Shown: one piece after another, positions 24,214 to 34,989 of the stretch
Numbering within the stretch: position 1 is the first letter of the stretch
Layout of the letters: every line of letters begins with the position of its first letter
From: Homarus americanus
Taxonomy: Eukaryota; Arthropoda; Malacostraca; Decapoda; Nephropidae
Assembly: GCF_018991925.1 (NCBI RefSeq)
Contig: NW_024744357.1
Span: forward strand, 2,420,046-2,484,045
Length of the DNA stretch: 64,000 nucleotides
Direction: 5' to 3'
Translations under genes and position numbers: made by a program
The notes under the pieces: generated by a model
The model's input: the letters and a program-made list of their open reading frames with translations, nothing else
Told to the model about the DNA's origin: nothing
Databases searched by the model: none

Positions 24214-24453
24214 GTGTTTAAAATATCAGCATTTCTACACCCCTCCCCACCCTACTTACCCCACTCACCCACACAAAGGGAAGCGGCGACACGAGTTAAA
24301 CTAAATAGTAAGACGGAGGACGTAGTTGTGTGAGAGAGAGTAGAAAATCGAGATACTTGTACAGCACTTCCTGGCGTTATTATCGACACAGAAATATCAT
24401 TGTGATATTAATGGTCACACTACAGAGCTTATCACGTCTCATGCGTGTTTATC

Positions 24454-25823
24454 TTTAGGTTAGGGTAAGTAAAGGTTAGGTTAGGTTAGGGTGATTTTGG
24501 GTTGGTTTTTAAGGTTAGGTTAGGTTAGGGTGATTTTGGGTTGGGTTAGGGTGATTTGGGTTGGGATTGGGTTAGTGGTTTTGGGTTGGTTGGTTGGGTT
24601 GGTGGGTGGTTTGGGTTAGGTTAGGTTAGGTTGGTTTGGGTTGGGTTAGGTTGGTGTGGTTTGGGGTTAGGTTAGGTTGATGTGGTTTGGGGTTAGGTTA
24701 GGTTGGTGTGGTTTGGGGTTGGGTTAGGTTGGTGTGGTTTGGGGTTAGTTGGTTGGTGTGGTTTGGGGTTAGGTTAGGTTGGTGTGGTTTGGGGTTAGGT
24801 TAGGTTGGTGTGGTTTGGGGTTAGGTTAGGTTGGTGTGGTTGGGTTAGGTTAGGTTGGTGTGGTTTGGGTTGGGTTAGGTTGGTGTGGTTTGGGTTAGGT
24901 TAGGTTGGTGTGGTTTGGGGTTAGGTTAGGTTGGTGTGGTTTGGGGGTTGGGTTGTTGGTGTGGTTTGGGGTTAGGTTGGGTTGGTTGGTTGGGTTGGGT
25001 TAGGTTGGGTTGGTGTGGTTTGGGGTTAGGTTAGGTTGGTGTGGTTTGGGGTTAGGTTGGGTTGGTGTGGTTTGGGGTTAGGTTAGGTTGGTGTGGTTTG
25101 GGGTTTGGGTGGGTTGGTGTGGTTTGGGGTTGGGTTAGGTTGGTGTGGTTTGGGGTTAGGTTAGGTTGGCGTGGTTTGGGGTTAGGTTAGGTTGGTGTGG
25201 TTTGGTTGGGTTGGTTGGTGTGGTTTGGGGTTAGGTTAGGTTGGTGTGGTTTGGGGTTAGGTTAGGTTGGTGTGGTTTGGGGTTAGGTTAGGTTGGTGTG
25301 GTTTGGGGTTAGGTTGGGTTGGTGTGGTTTGGGGTTAGGTTAGGTTGGTGTGGTTTGGGGTTGGGTTAGGTTGGTGTGGTTTGGGGTTGGGTTAGGTTGG
25401 TGTGGTTTGGGGTTAGGTTGGTTGGTGTGGTTTGGGGTTAGGTTGGGTTGGTGGTTTGGGGTTGGGTTAGGTTGGTGTGGTTTGTTGGGTTAGGTTGGTG
25501 TGGTTTGGGGTTAGGTTGGGTTGGTGTGGTTTGGGGTTGGTTAGGTTGGTGTGGTTTGGGGTTAGGTTAGGTTGGTGTGGTTTGGGGTTAGGTTAGGTTG
25601 GTGGTTTGGGGTTAGGTTAGTTGTGGTTTGGGGTTAGGTTGGTTGGTGTGGTTGGGGTGTTAGGTTGTTGTGTGGTTTGGGGTTAGGTTAGGTTGGTTTG
25701 GTTTGGGGTTAGGTTAGGTTGGTGTGGTTTGGGGTTAGGTTAGGTTGGTGTGGTTTGCCAGGTTAGGCTATGTGGTTTAGTTGTGTTAGTTGGTGTGGTT
25801 TGGGGGTTAGGTTAGGTTGGTGT
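24454..25823. repeat. Telomere-like TTAGG-derived array, 1.4 kb
   Basis: It begins with short ttaggttaggttaggg runs (24454-24560). It then becomes a regular unit of about 26 bp, ggttaggttaggttggtgtg followed by gtttgg. TTAGG is the canonical arthropod telomere repeat (established knowledge). Here it is embedded in a longer unit and internal to the sequence, so this is an interstitial or satellite derivative, not a chromosome end. The G-rich strand is plus. Confidence 0.92.
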
Positions 25824-25929
25824 GTATATACAGTACGTGACTATGTTGAAGAGGTTCTGTTTCGTGTAAATATATAGAGAATTAAGCTTCCGTTCTACCC
25901 TGTATAATGTGTCTGAACAAGAAAATATT

Positions 25930-26078
25930 AGACATTACATAATAAAATACATAATATACATAATACATAATAAAATACATAATATACATAATACATAATA
26001 AAATACATAATATACATAATACATAATAAAATACATAATATACATAATACATAATAAAATACATAATATACATAATAC
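25930..26078. repeat. 28-bp AT-rich minisatellite
   Basis: Five nearly perfect copies of acataataaaatacataata followed by tacataat. Confidence 0.95.
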
Positions 26079-26784
26079 TGTACAATAAGGACGTAGTTTT
26101 TACTTTTGGTTAATACTGTACTTATAATCGTATACCTGTTAAGTAAGTCGATAGTAAGAACAGACCGCGTGACCAGGGACTCTTACTTTTAAAGATTCTT
26201 GCACTTATAAGTAGGTATTAAGTGAGCGAGACTGAGCCGTGATGCCGGAACCTCTACTTTAAGTTGATCTCACACTTATAAATATGCACCAAGTGTGTTT
26301 ATTTAAGTAAGTGTATATCTAAGTAGGTAATTCGAGAGAAAAAAGGGGGCAAGACAGTGTTATTTGTACGTCTATTTATAAGTATCTTTACACTTATAAA
26401 CAGGCTATGAATGTGTTTTTTCAAGTCCTCAAACTTTACGCTGGGAAGGGAATTGTGTTCACCCATGTCGCCTGTGTGTGTGTTGCAGGGTATTTCACTG
26501 TCTGCAACACAACTCCGAGTTTCCTTGCACCGACGGACGTGATATTGCAGAAGCATGTTTGACCTTATTGATTGTCAGGATCATTCGGTCAAAAGTTAAG
26601 GTCACTATTGCATCTCCGGGTCAGGAAGTTAAAAAGATTCTTGTTCCTACACTTCTTGAGGGAGTTAATGTGTCTGGTTAAGTCAGGTTAAAGAACACGT
26701 TAATACTTCACATATTGTGTAGCCTCTGTGTGGAAATTTGTCACATAAAAAAATACATATATAATTAATTAGTATAGCTTCGAA
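26079..26784. other. Spacer with weak long-period repeats; no gene assigned
   Basis: The phrase cacttataa plus a/g-taggta recurs near 26200, 26272 and 26392 with 70-120 bp spacing, suggesting an old decayed repeat. A 67-codon plus-strand frame at 26478-26681 follows an acceptor-like gtgtgttgcag but lacks an ATG and matches nothing I know. Confidence 0.45.
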
Positions 26785-27005
26785 ATGGAATCGGGTAATA
26801 TAGAGGCAGGGGGAGGGGGGAACTGCGGGAAGGGGAGGGGAAAGGGGAGAGAAAGGGGAAGGGGGAGAGGAAGGGAGGGAGAGAAAGGGGAAGGGGGAGA
26901 GGAAGGGGAAGGCATAAATAAGTCTACGATATTTCTTTGGTTTGTGGTTAAAAGTTTTGGTGTAATCTTGTGGAAGAATTTCGGTGTGACGGAAGTATGG
27001 ACGTA

Positions 27006-27061
<56 letters not shown>
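26785..27061. repeat. GGA-rich tract and (CA)n microsatellite
   Basis: A ggaaggggga-type purine tract covers about 26805-26910. About 28 CA dinucleotides cover 27007-27061. About 95 bp of unremarkable sequence separates them. Confidence 0.9.
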
Positions 27062-27063
<2 letters not shown>

Positions 27064-27269
27064 ACACCAAAACGGTAGTTCTTATTTCCCAGTAATCTGA
27101 TTCCTGATTCTATTCCAGATAGCGTGGGATTCCCGGCATTCCCGTTTACTGCAAATTCCCGGGAATATTGTTTTTTTTTAAACCTGGTGTTTATGAGGTG
27201 AATTTTCCATTATTATTCTCAATCATTTTATTTATTTTTATCACCAAGTTTTTTTTACCGTTATATCTA

Positions 27270-27528
27270 ATAGTTTATTATTATTATTATTTAGTGTTAT
27301 TATTCCACTTATTATTTATCGATTTTCTTATCACTTCCTTCACCATCCACCTCCTGCCCGGGCGACCATTATCCCCACTACGACTGTTGCTACTACTACT
27401 ACCACCACCACTATCATTGCAACAACCACTACTACTACTATTACCATCAATATCACAACCGTCATCACTACCACCACCACTAGCGCCACTATCAGTACCA
27501 CCATTGCTACTACCACCACTCCTGGTGG
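27270..27528. repeat. Trinucleotide-rich ATT / ACT / CAC tract
   Basis: (TTA)n lies at about 27277-27293. Imperfect ctactaccaccac runs follow, mainly at 27390-27520. Confidence 0.8.
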
Positions 27529-27529
27529 T

Positions 27530-28345
27530 TAAGGTGAGCGAAAGTGGATGCAGGTGGATGTGATGAATATAGGTGGGTACAAGTGGATGTGAGCGGATAT
27601 AGGTGGATGCGAGCGGATGTAGGTGGGTGTACGTTCGTACCCTGGGTTGGACAGTGGATGCAGGTGGGTGCAGATGGGAATATAAGTGGATGCAGGTGGA
27701 TAAAGGTGTAGATATAAGTGGATGCAGGTGGGGACATAAGTGGATGCAGATGAGGATATAAGAGGATGCAAGTGGGAATATAAGTGGATGCAGGTGGATA
27801 AAGGTGTAGATATAAGTGGATACAGGTGGGGACATAAGTGGATGCAGATGAGGATATAAGAGGACGCAAGTGGGAATATAAGTGGATACAGGTGGATGCA
27901 GGTTGGGATGTAAGAGGATGCAAGTGGGGATATATGTGGATGCAATTGGGTGTAGGTTCGTACCCTGGCATGAAAGTGGATTCAGGTGGATGCAGGTGGG
28001 GATATAAGTGGGTGCAGGTGGATGTAAGTGGGTGTAGATTCGTACCCTGGGATGACAGTGGATTCAGGTGGATGCAGGTGGGGATATAAGTGGGTGCAGG
28101 TGGATGCAGGTGGGTGTAGATTCGTACCTTGGGTTGGACAGTGGGTGCAGGTGGATGCAGGTTCGTACCCTGGGATGGAAGTGGATTCAGGTGGATGCAG
28201 GTGGGGACATAAGTGGATGCAGATTGGGATATAAGTGGATGCAAGTGGGTGAAGATTCGTACCGTGGGATGGAGGTGGATGCAGGTGGGGATGGAAGTGG
28301 ATTCAGGTGGATGCAGGTGGGTGCAGGTTCGTACCCTGTGTTGGA
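27530..28345. repeat. GT/A-rich minisatellite with ggtggatgcag units
   Basis: Repeated blocks are agtggatgcaggtggggata, taagtggatgcag and, in a longer superunit, ttcgtaccctgggatg. The latter recurs about eight times at 70-150 bp spacing, so there is a nested higher-order organisation. Frames in it are artefacts. Confidence 0.88.
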
Positions 28346-28755
28346 CAGTGTCGTGACCCACTCATCTCATCGGCCGATCAATACAACAGCCAAATGCTCG
28401 CCCTCGCCTCTTATTACCCCAAAACTACTCCTACATTTATCTCCACACACTCATTAAAACATATTCCAAATTATTATATACTTTCTACTTTCATCCTTAT
28501 AAACCCATACATACTTTGGTTTATATTCCGACTACCTGTATAGACATTATTTTTTTATCAACTCTCTCTGTAGTAAAACGTATATGTATCTTATGTCTAT
28601 AGGTTCATCTTTACAGCTAAATTAAATATAAACTTTGGGTTATTTTTTTAATCTTTATATACTTTTTTTATACATTCTTTTTATATGACCAAATTCGTTC
28701 ATTACTCGAAAACTATATATCCGGGAAGCTTTTCTTCCTATATATTAACGTTTTA

Positions 28756-28798
<43 letters not shown>

Positions 28799-28835
28799 TT
28801 TCATTAGCCCAATAAAGCACGCGGACTTCTACATA
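28346..28835. other. AT-rich spacer ending in (TA)n
   Basis: AT-rich single-copy-looking DNA. (AT)n lies at about 28758-28792, immediately left of the SINE palindrome. No gene is seen. Confidence 0.6.
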
Positions 28836-28950
28836 CAATCAACACCTCAACCCGCTAGGATTCGAACTCACGGCCCACAAGCCTATGACTGTGACCGGGG
28901 AACGCTAACCGCTGGACCACCAGGATACTAAAAGCAGTCCTAGACTTTGT
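28836..28950 (-). mobile_element. tRNA-derived SINE head, left arm of palindrome
   Basis: On the minus strand this carries an A box TGGTCCAGCGG (28909-28919) and a B box close to GGTTCGAATCC (28857-28867, with one change, AGTTCGAATCC). This is the internal RNA polymerase III promoter layout of a tRNA gene. The head phrase TCCTGGTGGTCCAGCGGTTA resembles the 5' part of eukaryotic tRNA-Glu-like sequences. The T-stem is imperfect, so this is a SINE head, not a working tRNA gene. It is the mirror copy of 28961-29075. Confidence 0.8.
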
Positions 28951-28960
28951 TATATTTCAC

Positions 28961-29075
28961 ACAAAGTCTAGAACTGCTTTTAGTATCCTGGTGGTCCAGC
29001 GGTTAGCGTTCCCCGGTCACAGTCATAGGCTTGTGGGCCGTGGGTTCGAATCCTGGCGGGTTGAGGTGTTGATTG
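28961..29075 (+). mobile_element. tRNA-derived SINE head, right arm of palindrome
   Basis: The plus-strand copy has an A box TGGTCCAGCGG at 28992-29002 and a B box GGTTCGAATCC at 29043-29053. It is complementary to 28836-28950 over about 115 bp with only a few mismatches. The two arms meet across roughly 10 bp (tatatttcac), giving one long hairpin. It is followed by (TG)n and (TA)n, and the left arm is preceded by (AT)n, so even the flanks are roughly symmetrical. Confidence 0.82.
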
Positions 29076-29099
29076 TGTGTGTGTGTGTATATATATGTA

Positions 29100-29429
29100 T
29101 AATTTTTCATTTTCTTGAATTCACTCTTAAGAACTATTTGCATCAATTGTGAATTCTTTTAAAAAAATCATTAAATATATACTTTATTTTTTTCACTCGT
29201 CATTGAAAAAAAACAAAAACAAATATTTTCTTCACGCATTAATAAAAACAAACAATATTCATTACTTCACTGAAAAAAGAAATCTACAACTTTTAAAAAT
29301 TTATCAAGCACTTTTTCTCTCGATCAGATGAAAATTTATTTAATGATAATTTTTATTCTCAAGTGTAACACCTCAGAAATCTTCACTTAACACGTACAAC
29401 ACTTAAACACTTAATTGATGCTCATCACT
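29100..29429. other. AT-rich spacer
   Basis: Very AT-rich, with A- and T-runs. A 60-codon plus frame at 29149-29331 is Lys/Asn/Phe-rich and unrecognised. No gene is supported. Confidence 0.55.
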
Positions 29430-29830
29430 TTATGCGCCAAACGGAATTCTAATGCTCCAGTACACTTTATGCCTTGCCTCAATTTCTGATATTAATGCTC
29501 CAGTACACTTAATGCCCGTTCTATAACCTTATGCCCCAGTATACTTTATGCCCACAGTTTATAACATTATGCCCCAGTACACTTTAAGCTTATAACTTTA
29601 TGCCCCAATAAACTTTATGCTTCAACTTAATTTAATGCCCTAGGACATTTTTATACCACCAGCTTATAATTTAATTTAATGCCCCAGTACACTTTATGCC
29701 CCTGCTTATTCTTTAATGCCCCAGTTTACTCTTTAATGTCCCAATACACTTTATGCCCCAACTTAATTTAAAGCCCTAGTACACTATATGCCCAAGCTTA
29801 TAACTTAATGCCTCAGCCATTATATATCAT
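29430..29830. repeat. Degenerate minisatellite (ccagtacactttatgcc)
   Basis: About 15 imperfect units of cttaatgccccagtacactt plus tatgcc, with many substitutions and length changes. It looks old compared with the homogeneous arrays. Confidence 0.8.
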
Positions 29831-30424
29831 TCTCTTATAATATGTTATGTACCGTCTGTAATATAATGACCGGGTACATTAAATTTATGACTCATCTGTA
29901 CCTTAACAAACGACTGTAATGCGTTCACGCAGAATTTTTTGTCTCACTTATAATTCAATGTCTGACGAATTATTTTAGGTTTCACGAATGATTTTGCCTC
30001 ACGAAAAATTTCATCTCTCATTCACATTCTTATTCTTTATCCAAGAAAGATAAATTATCCATAAATTATGTCTCATTTATACACCCCCCGTATCATTATA
30101 TGTCTCAACCATTAATTATACACACCCCCTTATATTATGTCTCACCCTTTAGCTCTACACAGACCATTATATGTCTCAACCATAGTTTCAGTTCCCCCAT
30201 TAGTTATACACACCCCCATTATTTTGTCTCGCCCATAATTTCTCTGCCGGAATGCCAACTTTATGTTCCACTTTCGACTTTATGCCTCACTAATCCACGG
30301 CTTAACGCACACGCACGCCATTACTGCCCTCATGCACATTAATACGCCTCTAAGATATTATGCCCCAGGCTTACTACTTTGTGCCATATCTGCTACTTTT
30401 TGCCCATGTCCACTATTTTATGCC
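29831..30424. other. Decayed repeat / spacer
   Basis: Weakly repetitive, with tatgtctca recurring near 30095, 30135 and 30165 and acacacccc-type blocks. It appears to be a decayed relative of the tatgcc-type arrays on either side. No gene is seen. Confidence 0.5.
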
Positions 30425-31415
30425 CAACCAGTAACTTTACGGCCCTCCATCAGTAACTTTACGGCCCTCCATCAGTAACTTTAATCCATTCCCCTCCATC
30501 TTCGGGCCCTCCATCAGTAACTTTATGGCCCTCCATCAGTAAATATGGCCCTCCATCAGTAACCCTATGGCCTCCATCAGTAACTTTATGGCCCTCCATC
30601 AGTAACTTTACGGCCCTCCATCAGTAACTTTACGGCCTCCATCAGTAACTATCAGTAACTTACTCATCAGTAACTTTATGGCCTCCATCATCTTTAACTT
30701 TATGGCCCTCCATCAGTAACTTTACGGCCTCCATCAGTAACTTTATGGCCTCCATCAGTAACTTTACGGCCCTCCATCAGTAACTTTACGGGTCCATCAG
30801 GCCCTCCATCAGTAACGGTCATCAGTAACTTTATGGCCCTCCATCTGTAACTTATGGCCTCCATCCATCAGTAACTTTACGGCCCTCCATCATAACTTTA
30901 CGGCCCTCCATCCTGTAACTTTATGGCCTCCATCAGTAACTTTATGGCCCTCCATCAGTAACTTTATGGCCCTCCATCAGCTTTATGGCCCTCCATCAGT
31001 TGTGGCCCTCCATCTGTAACTTTATGGCCCTCCATCAGTAACTTTACGGCCCTCCATCAGTAACTTTTCCATCAGTAACTTTATCCATCAGGCCTCCATC
31101 AGTAACTTTATGATCCTCCTCCATCAGTAACTTTACGGCCTCCATCAGTAACTTTACGGCCCTCCATCAGTAACTTTACGGCCCTCCATCAGTAACTATG
31201 GCCCTCAGTAACATCAGTAACTTTATGGCCCTCCATCCTTTATGGCCTCCATCAGTTTATGGCCCTCCATCAGTAACTTTATGGCCCTCCATCAGTAACT
31301 TTATGGCTCTCCATCAGTAACTTTATGGCCCTCCATCAGTAACTTTACGGCCCTCCATCAGTAACTTTATGGCCCTCCATCAGTAACTTTATGGCTCTCC
31401 ATCAGTAACTTTACA
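30425..31415. repeat. 22-bp minisatellite (catcagtaactttatggccc)
   Basis: About 45 units of catcagtaactttatggccc plus tc, alternating tatgg and tacgg, with many partial units. The shared tttatg/tttacg core links it to the degenerate repeats at 29430-30424. Confidence 0.93.
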
Positions 31416-31424
31416 TTCACAAAG

Positions 31425-31735
31425 AAATTGTAAGTAGTAGGAGATTGTGGTAGATGGTGGTGGAGGTGGTAGATGGTGGTTGTGGTCTGGTCCATTATTT
31501 TGAGTTGTGGTTGGAAGTGGTGGTGGGTAAACTGTGGTTGAAACTGGTGGTAGGTGGTAGTGTCATGTGGTAGGTGGCTGTGGTAAGTGGTGGTGGTAGG
31601 TGAGCTGTGGTTGGATGTGGTGAGAGGAAGGTGGTAGTTAGGTGGGAGGTGAACCATAATAGGTGGTAGTTAGGTGGTAGGTGAACCGTAGTAGGTGGGA
31701 GGAAGGCGGTAGTTAGGTGGTGGTAATGCCAGCAG
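31425..31735. repeat. GGT-rich minisatellite (ggtggtaggtgg)
   Basis: Irregular gtggtaggtggtagttaggt units. Minus-strand Thr/His/Pro frames are artefacts. Confidence 0.85.
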
Positions 31736-31859
31736 ACAGTCACGAAGGAGCAACAGTGCCTTGTAATCTTCCCTCAAGTTATTTGCTCCACAATTTTCTC
31801 ACCAATTACTTGTCACAGCTTGGCGTTGATCAGCCTTTATCATCACCTTATGGTAGATG

Positions 31860-33000
31860 AGGTGCCCTGGGACTCTTAGTAGTATGGCACTCTTAATTGC
31901 TTGAAATTTTTAGTATGTGACACTCATAGAACTGTGGCACTCTTAGTAGTTTGGCACTCTTAATGATTGGAATTCTTAGTAGCGTGGCATTATAAATAGC
32001 TTGGCACCTTTAGAGCTGTGGCACTCTTAGTAGCGTGGCACTCATAGTAGTGTGGCTCTCATAGTAGCGTGGCACTCATAGTAGCGTGGCACTCATAGTA
32101 GTGTGGCTCTCATAGTAGTGTGGCACTCTTAAAAGTGTGGCATTCATAGCAGTGTGGCACTCATAATAGTGTGGCACTCATAGTAGCGTGGCACTCATAG
32201 TAGTGTGGCACTCAGTGTGGCACTCTTAATAAAGTAGCACTGTAAGAATTGCTGTACTCGTAGTAGTGTGGCACTCTTAATATTGTGGCAATTTTAGAAG
32301 TGTGGGACTATAAATATTGTGTCACTCTCAGTAGTGTGACACTCCCAGAAGTGTGGCACTCTTAGTAGTGTGACACTCCCAGAAGTGTGGCACTCTTATT
32401 AGTGTAGCACTCTTAGTAATGTGACACTTAGAAGTGAAAATCTTAGTGATGTGGCACTTTTAGAGTTGCACTTTTATTAGTGTGGCACTCTTAGAAGTGT
32501 AGCACTTAGTAGTGTGGCACTCTTAGTAATGTGGCGCTCTTAGAAGTGTTGCACTCTTAGCATTGTGGCACTTAGTATCGTGGCACTCTTAGTATTGTGG
32601 CACTCTTTAGTAATGTGGTGCTCTCAGTAATGTGGCACTCTTAGTACTGTGACACTCTTAGTATTGTGACACGCTTAGAAATGTGGCGTTTTTATCATTG
32701 TGGCGCTCTAAGTAGTGTGGCACTCTTAGTAGTGTGGCACTCTTAGTAGTGTGGCACTCTTAGTAGTGTGGCACTCTTAGTAGTGTGGCACTCTTAGTAG
32801 TGTGGCACTCTTAGTAGTGTGGCACTCTTAGTAGTATGACAATCTTATAAATATAGCACTTAGTAGTGTGACACTCTTAGAAGTGTAGCACTCTTAGAAG
32901 TATGGCACTCGTAGAAGTATGGCACTCTTAGTAGTGTGGCACTCTTAGTAGTGTGGCACTCTTAGTAGTGTGGCACTCCTAGTAGTCTGGCACTCTAGGT
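31860..33000. repeat. 17-bp minisatellite (gtagtgtggcactctta)
   Basis: About 65 copies of gtagtgtggcactctta. They are degenerate at the left, nearly perfect at 32710-32830, and degenerate again. The tggcac core recurs in the next two arrays. Confidence 0.94.
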
Positions 33001-33114
33001 GGTGGCAATATTGGCGGTGCAGTAATCTCCTAGTAGTTTGGCACACTATGTTATGCCATCCATGGTAATAACTTACTATATTATGGCACCCTAGGACGGG
33101 GTACACACTAGGGC

Positions 33115-33235
33115 CTAGGCCATAAAATTCTGGCACTATACCCCACAACATTCTGGCACTATACCCCATAACATTCTGGCACTATACCCCATAACATTCT
33201 GGCACTATACCCCATCACATCAGGCACTATACCAT
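33115..33235. repeat. 23-bp minisatellite (attctggcactatacccc)
   Basis: About four to five copies of attctggcactatacccc followed by ataac. Confidence 0.9.
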
Positions 33236-33534
33236 TAATAAAACAATTTTGGCATCAAGGAGGCTTCCATGTGGGACCTCGCAGTGTGCTTGTGGCACTT
33301 GCGGCAATTACCAATATTATTTTGCAGCACCTAGCAAATATTGCCCGTGGCACCTAGCAGTGTCTTGGGGTACCTGGCAGTACTCCTGTGACGCCTAGTC
33401 ATGTTAGGGAGCACCTGTCAATTATTACCTGTGGCGCCAAGTAGTGTTCGTGAAGCGGCACTCATGGGGCCCTGGAAGTACCATTTTATCACGTAGAAGT
33501 GGTCTTGAAGCCCCTACCTGTAGTCTTTGAGCTC

Positions 33535-34965
33535 AATAGTGTTCCTTGTGACACCTAGCAGAGTTCCCTGTGGCACCCAGCAGTGTTCCCTGTGGCACCC
33601 AGCAGTGTTCCCTGTGGCACCTAGTAGTGTTCTCTGTGGCACCTAGCATTGTTATCTGTGGCACCCATCAGTGTTCTCTGTGGCACCTAGCAGTGTTCTC
33701 TGTGGCACCTACCATTGTTATCTGTGGCACCTAGCAGTGTTCTCTGCGGCGCCCAGCAGTGTTCTCTGTGGCACCAGGCAGTGTTCTCTGTGGCACCTAG
33801 CAGTGTTCTCTGTGGCACCTAGCAGTGTTCTCTGTGGCACCGTGCAGTGTTCTCTGTGGCACCGTGCAGTGTTCTGTGGCACCTAGCATTGTTCTCTGTG
33901 GCACCTAGCAGTGTTCCCCTGTGGCATCTAGCAGTGTTCTCTGTGGCACCTAGCAGTGTTCCCTGTGGCACCTAACAGTGTTCCTGTGGCACCTAACAGT
34001 GTGCCCTGTGGCACCTAGCAGTGTTCTCTGTGGCACCGTGCAATGTTCTCTGTGGTACCTAGCATTGTTCTCTGTGCACCTAGCAGTGTTCCTGTGGCAC
34101 CTAGCAGTGTTCTCCTGTGCAGTGTTCCTGTGGCACCTAGCAGTGTTCTCTGTGGCACCGTGCAATGTTCTCTGTGGCACCTAGCAGTGTTCCCTGTGGC
34201 ACCTAGCAGTGTTCTCTGTGGCACCGTGCAGTGTTCCCTGTGGCTCCCAGTGTTCCCTGTGGCACCTAACAGTGTTCCCTGTGGCACCTAGCAGTGTTCT
34301 CTGTAGCAGTGTTCTCTGTGGCACCTACCATTGTTATCTGTGGCACCTAGCAGTGTTCTCTGTGGCGCCCAGCAGTGTTCTCTGTGGCACCTAGCAGTGT
34401 TCTCTGTGCAGTGTTATCTGTGGCACCTAGTATTGTTCTATGTGGCACCTAGCAGTGTTCCTTGTGGCACCTAGCAGTGTTCTCTGTGGCACCTAGCAGT
34501 GTTCTCTGTGGCACTGTGCAGTGTTATCTGTGGCACTGTGCAGTGTTGTCTGTGGCACCTAGTATTGTTCTATGTGGCACCTAGCAGTGTTCTGTGGTAC
34601 CTAGCATTGTTATCTGTGGCACCTAGCATTGTTCTCTGTCATCTAACATTGCCCTCTGCGGCACCTTGGGGTTTTCCCTGTTATATGTAGCAGTAATTTC
34701 CGGGGTGCACCTAGGAGTCACCCTGAGGCACCTAGCAGTGTTCGTGAGGCAACTGATAGTGTCCTTAAGAAGCTTACTGATGTTCTGTGGCACCTAGCAT
34801 TGTTATATGGCACCTGATTTTACTCCATGTGACACCTAACATTGTTATGGCACCTAGCAGTGTTATGTGGTACCTAACAATGTTAGGATGATCTAACAGA
34901 GTTAAGAAGCACCTGGTGGCGTTAAGTGGCACCTATGAATATCATGTGTCACCTAGCAATGTTCT
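33535..34965. repeat. 22-bp minisatellite (gcacctagcagtgttctctg)
   Basis: About 60 units of gcacctagcagtgttctctg plus tg, with ccgtgcagtgtt, ccatt and cctaacagt variants. It becomes degenerate after about 34650. Sequence at 33240-33535 holds older versions of the same tggcacctag motif. Ser/Val/Cys and Thr/Arg/His frames here are artefacts. Confidence 0.93.
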
Positions 34966-34989
34966 TGAGGCACCTTGTCGCCCATACGT

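Noticed and set aside
22401..24333. Gly/Cys/Val/Trp-rich frames of 500-618 codons
   Set aside because: Produced by the G-rich minisatellite; shifting frames all stay open and the unit is not a multiple of three.
24454..25823. A chromosome end
   Set aside because: The TTAGG copies are embedded in a longer unit and non-telomeric DNA continues on both sides for tens of kilobases.
26478..26681. Possible exon after a gtgttgcag acceptor
   Set aside because: No ATG, no family resemblance, and the flank is an old decayed repeat. The frame is short enough to be chance.
28961..29075. A functional tRNA gene
   Set aside because: The A and B boxes are good, but the T-stem is mispaired, no full cloverleaf closes, and the copy is part of a mirrored repeat.
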